NCBI GenBank assembly: GCA_033297075.1
Contig: MU858071.1
Span: 124,001 to 188,000, forward strand
Origin: Rhypophila decipiens
Lineage: Eukaryota; Ascomycota; Sordariomycetes; Sordariales; Naviculisporaceae
DNA length: 64,000 nucleotides
Reading direction: 5' to 3'
The position numbers were made by a program, and so were the translations under genes. A model generated the notes under the pieces. The model did no database searches, was not told the DNA's origin, and was given only the letters and a program-made list of their open reading frames with translations. Positions 62,220-64,000 of the stretch are shown one piece after another. The stretch's first letter is position 1. Each line of letters begins with the position of its first letter.

Positions 62220-64000
62220 TGTGGTTGCTGCACAGGAAGTGGTTACAAACAAATGTCTTTAGTCGTTACTGGCTTGCTTGCTTGCTTGCCGTCCGGGAAT
62301 CGCTTGGAAAAGTCGAAAAGTTTGGGTAAAAAAAAGGGGCAAACTGGTCGATAATCGCAAATGGTCCGGTCTCGTCTCGTTATTCGATGGGATAAACAGT
62401 CTTGTGCGCGAAAGAGTGTGTAATCGTAGTGAGAAGAGTGTGTGCAAGTAGGCAATGTGAAGCTGAACGCTGTTCGAAAACGTGGTTCGTTCGCGAGCAG
62501 CTCGAAAATTTTGCTTATATTCTTGTCCGGCAGGCGGGCGAGGGGTACGCACGAACCACACGGTCGACCCGCAACCAGGGCGGGGGGCACAGTATTGAAG
62601 ACGACTTTCGACGGTCGGGAGGGGCCGCGAGAAGCTCGGAGCACTCAGTCGGCGGACGCCGGACGGAGGAGGGGTCGGTCGGGCGGTCGGTCGGTGGGCC
62701 AACAGGACCCGTATCGAGGGGGGGACTGAAGGAGCAACATGGCTGGCCTCCTCGATTCAAGCGGAGGCAGCGGTTCGAGGAGGAGGGCGAGAACTTCAAC
62801 AAGGGGTATTGTTCCCCTTTCCAAGACCATTTCTTTCCTTCTTTCCGATGCTGCGCGCGCCTTTATTCAGACCATCCATCCATCCACATTGTTCCTGCTC
62901 CTAATCCTCCATCCAAGCCCATTATATCCCATCCCATGTCCTCCCTTTGATCCAGCAACATCATATCACAGAGCAGAAGAAAATCAAGAGACAGAAGGAG
63001 ACATCGCAAGGAAAACAACACAATAGATCACAAACAAAACGGATTACAACAACAACAACAACAACAACAAGCAAGACAAGAAACGCATCCTCACTTGAGC
63101 AGGTCAAGACAATAGCCTAAGGAAACCAAGAGAAAGACAAAACAAAACAGTCCACATCAAAAAAAGTACTAACCTCCTACTCCTATCCATGATGGGCGAA
63201 TTCGAATCGATATCTGGAACCGTTGAAACCGGACGTGAGAAAAGAATGGACTAGCGGGGTGGGTTATTCGATTCGTATCAGTAGAGTATCGTGGTCATTT
63301 CAAACAAGAACAAAAAAATATATCGAGGCTCAATATGTGCTAACGCAGTCAAACTTGCTATGTTGTATGTTCGTCAGTAGAAGTTGGGTCGTCGCAAATG
63401 TGCAAGGTCGTGCCAGAGTTGAGGTTCCCGGGTCACGGTTCGCCTCGCCTCGCCTCTCCCGATTTTTAGTGGGTCCCTTTCACGACTTCACCTGCACACG
63501 CGTTTTCCGCTGCACAGTGAACGCCCCCACTCGCCCACAGTGGTCAAGACTTTGCATCTAAATGTGGAGACTGCCAAGAACTGACGATGATGATTCAGTA
63601 GACTCGAAAGCATCAACTGCCACCATTCAACGATTCGAAAATGAAGATAAAAGCCAACTGAAGACTAGGTTAAACCGGTTTCTGTTACCAGGTAACTACC
63701 GCACTGTCATATGGTACACCGGCTTGCTTGTCCGACGGCTCCACAAGTATGAAGCTCGGTCGCTGAGAGAAGTGAGTGGCCTTATTACTCTCAAGCCATC
63801 AAGCAGCGTTGGGAGGAAGAAATAAGAAAATTAACGCATAAAGTCCCCCATGAAAAAAAAATGCAAAACTCCAAAGATAAAAAGCAAACGATGCAAAAAT
63901 GAAACAGAAAAAGGTTTTCTTCTTGATTCCCCTTTCCACTCCCTCCTGCCTTTGGTATAAACAAACCCATCCATCCATCCAACCATTTAACAAGTTGTCC
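62220..64000. other. upstream region of the acidic orphan gene to window end
   Basis: No supported gene. Contains imperfect ggtcggtc/ggcggtcgg repeats at 62665-62700 and an AAC microsatellite at 63045-63075. The last 300 bases are A/T-rich. ORFs up to 182 codons (62402-62950) look random. Confidence 0.5.
63045..63075. repeat. AAC trinucleotide microsatellite
   Basis: About nine consecutive caa/aac triplets in intergenic DNA. Confidence 0.85.

Noticed and set aside
61065..62354. 429-codon + strand ORF
   Set aside because: Antisense shadow of the acidic orphan gene; its Val and Leu runs are the reverse of Asp and Glu codon runs.

Overview
This window comes from a filamentous ascomycete (Pezizomycotina, most likely Sordariomycetes). 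The evidence is spliceosomal introns of about 50-120 nt with GT...CTRAC...AG signals, pyrimidine-rich leaders, monocistronic genes on both strands, and genes such as a fungal homocitrate synthase, HbrB, a Pex14/17-type peroxin and a Gag1-like clamp protein. Species cannot be read from the sequence. There are no operons, CRISPR arrays, prophage, rRNA or recognisable tRNA genes.

Layout, left to right: 3' part of SNU66 (+); GET2 (+); homocitrate synthase (+, 11 exons); coproporphyrinogen oxidase HEM13 (-); ATG8 (+); an LDB-type PtaB-like co-regulator (-, 6 exons, long polyQ); HbrB/Bit61-type TORC2 subunit (-); GON7 of KEOPS (+); SPX-domain phosphate transporter (-); VPS39 (+); Gag1-like DUF4050 protein (-); a 605-bp non-autonomous DNA transposon; Pex14/17-like peroxin (-); IES2 of INO80 (+); an unrecognised repeat-rich protein with a long ATG-free leader and an in-frame downstream ORF (+); GAPDH (+); an SR/RS-rich protein (-); a degenerate repeat block; and an unrecognised acidic protein (-).

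The genes are independent housekeeping and regulatory loci rather than a cluster. Several touch nutrient and membrane physiology (TORC2, vacuolar HOPS, Atg8, phosphate transport, GET pathway, peroxisome docking), but I see no sequence evidence that they are co-regulated. Exon boundaries were set by hand from splice consensus plus reading-frame continuity. Five of about 30 introns are multiples of three without a stop, so a plain ORF reading overstates those proteins.

The least explained parts are: (1) the locus at about 45.4-49.8 kb, with a leader of about 890 nt lacking any ATG, 141-bp coding repeats and a TAG that interrupts one continuous frame; (2) the MITE-like element at 38.1-38.8 kb with an exact 8-bp duplication; (3) a possible spliced non-coding transcript near 18.9-19.6 kb; (4) the diverged repeat block at 58.7-59.25 kb; (5) the orphan acidic protein at 60.4-62.2 kb.
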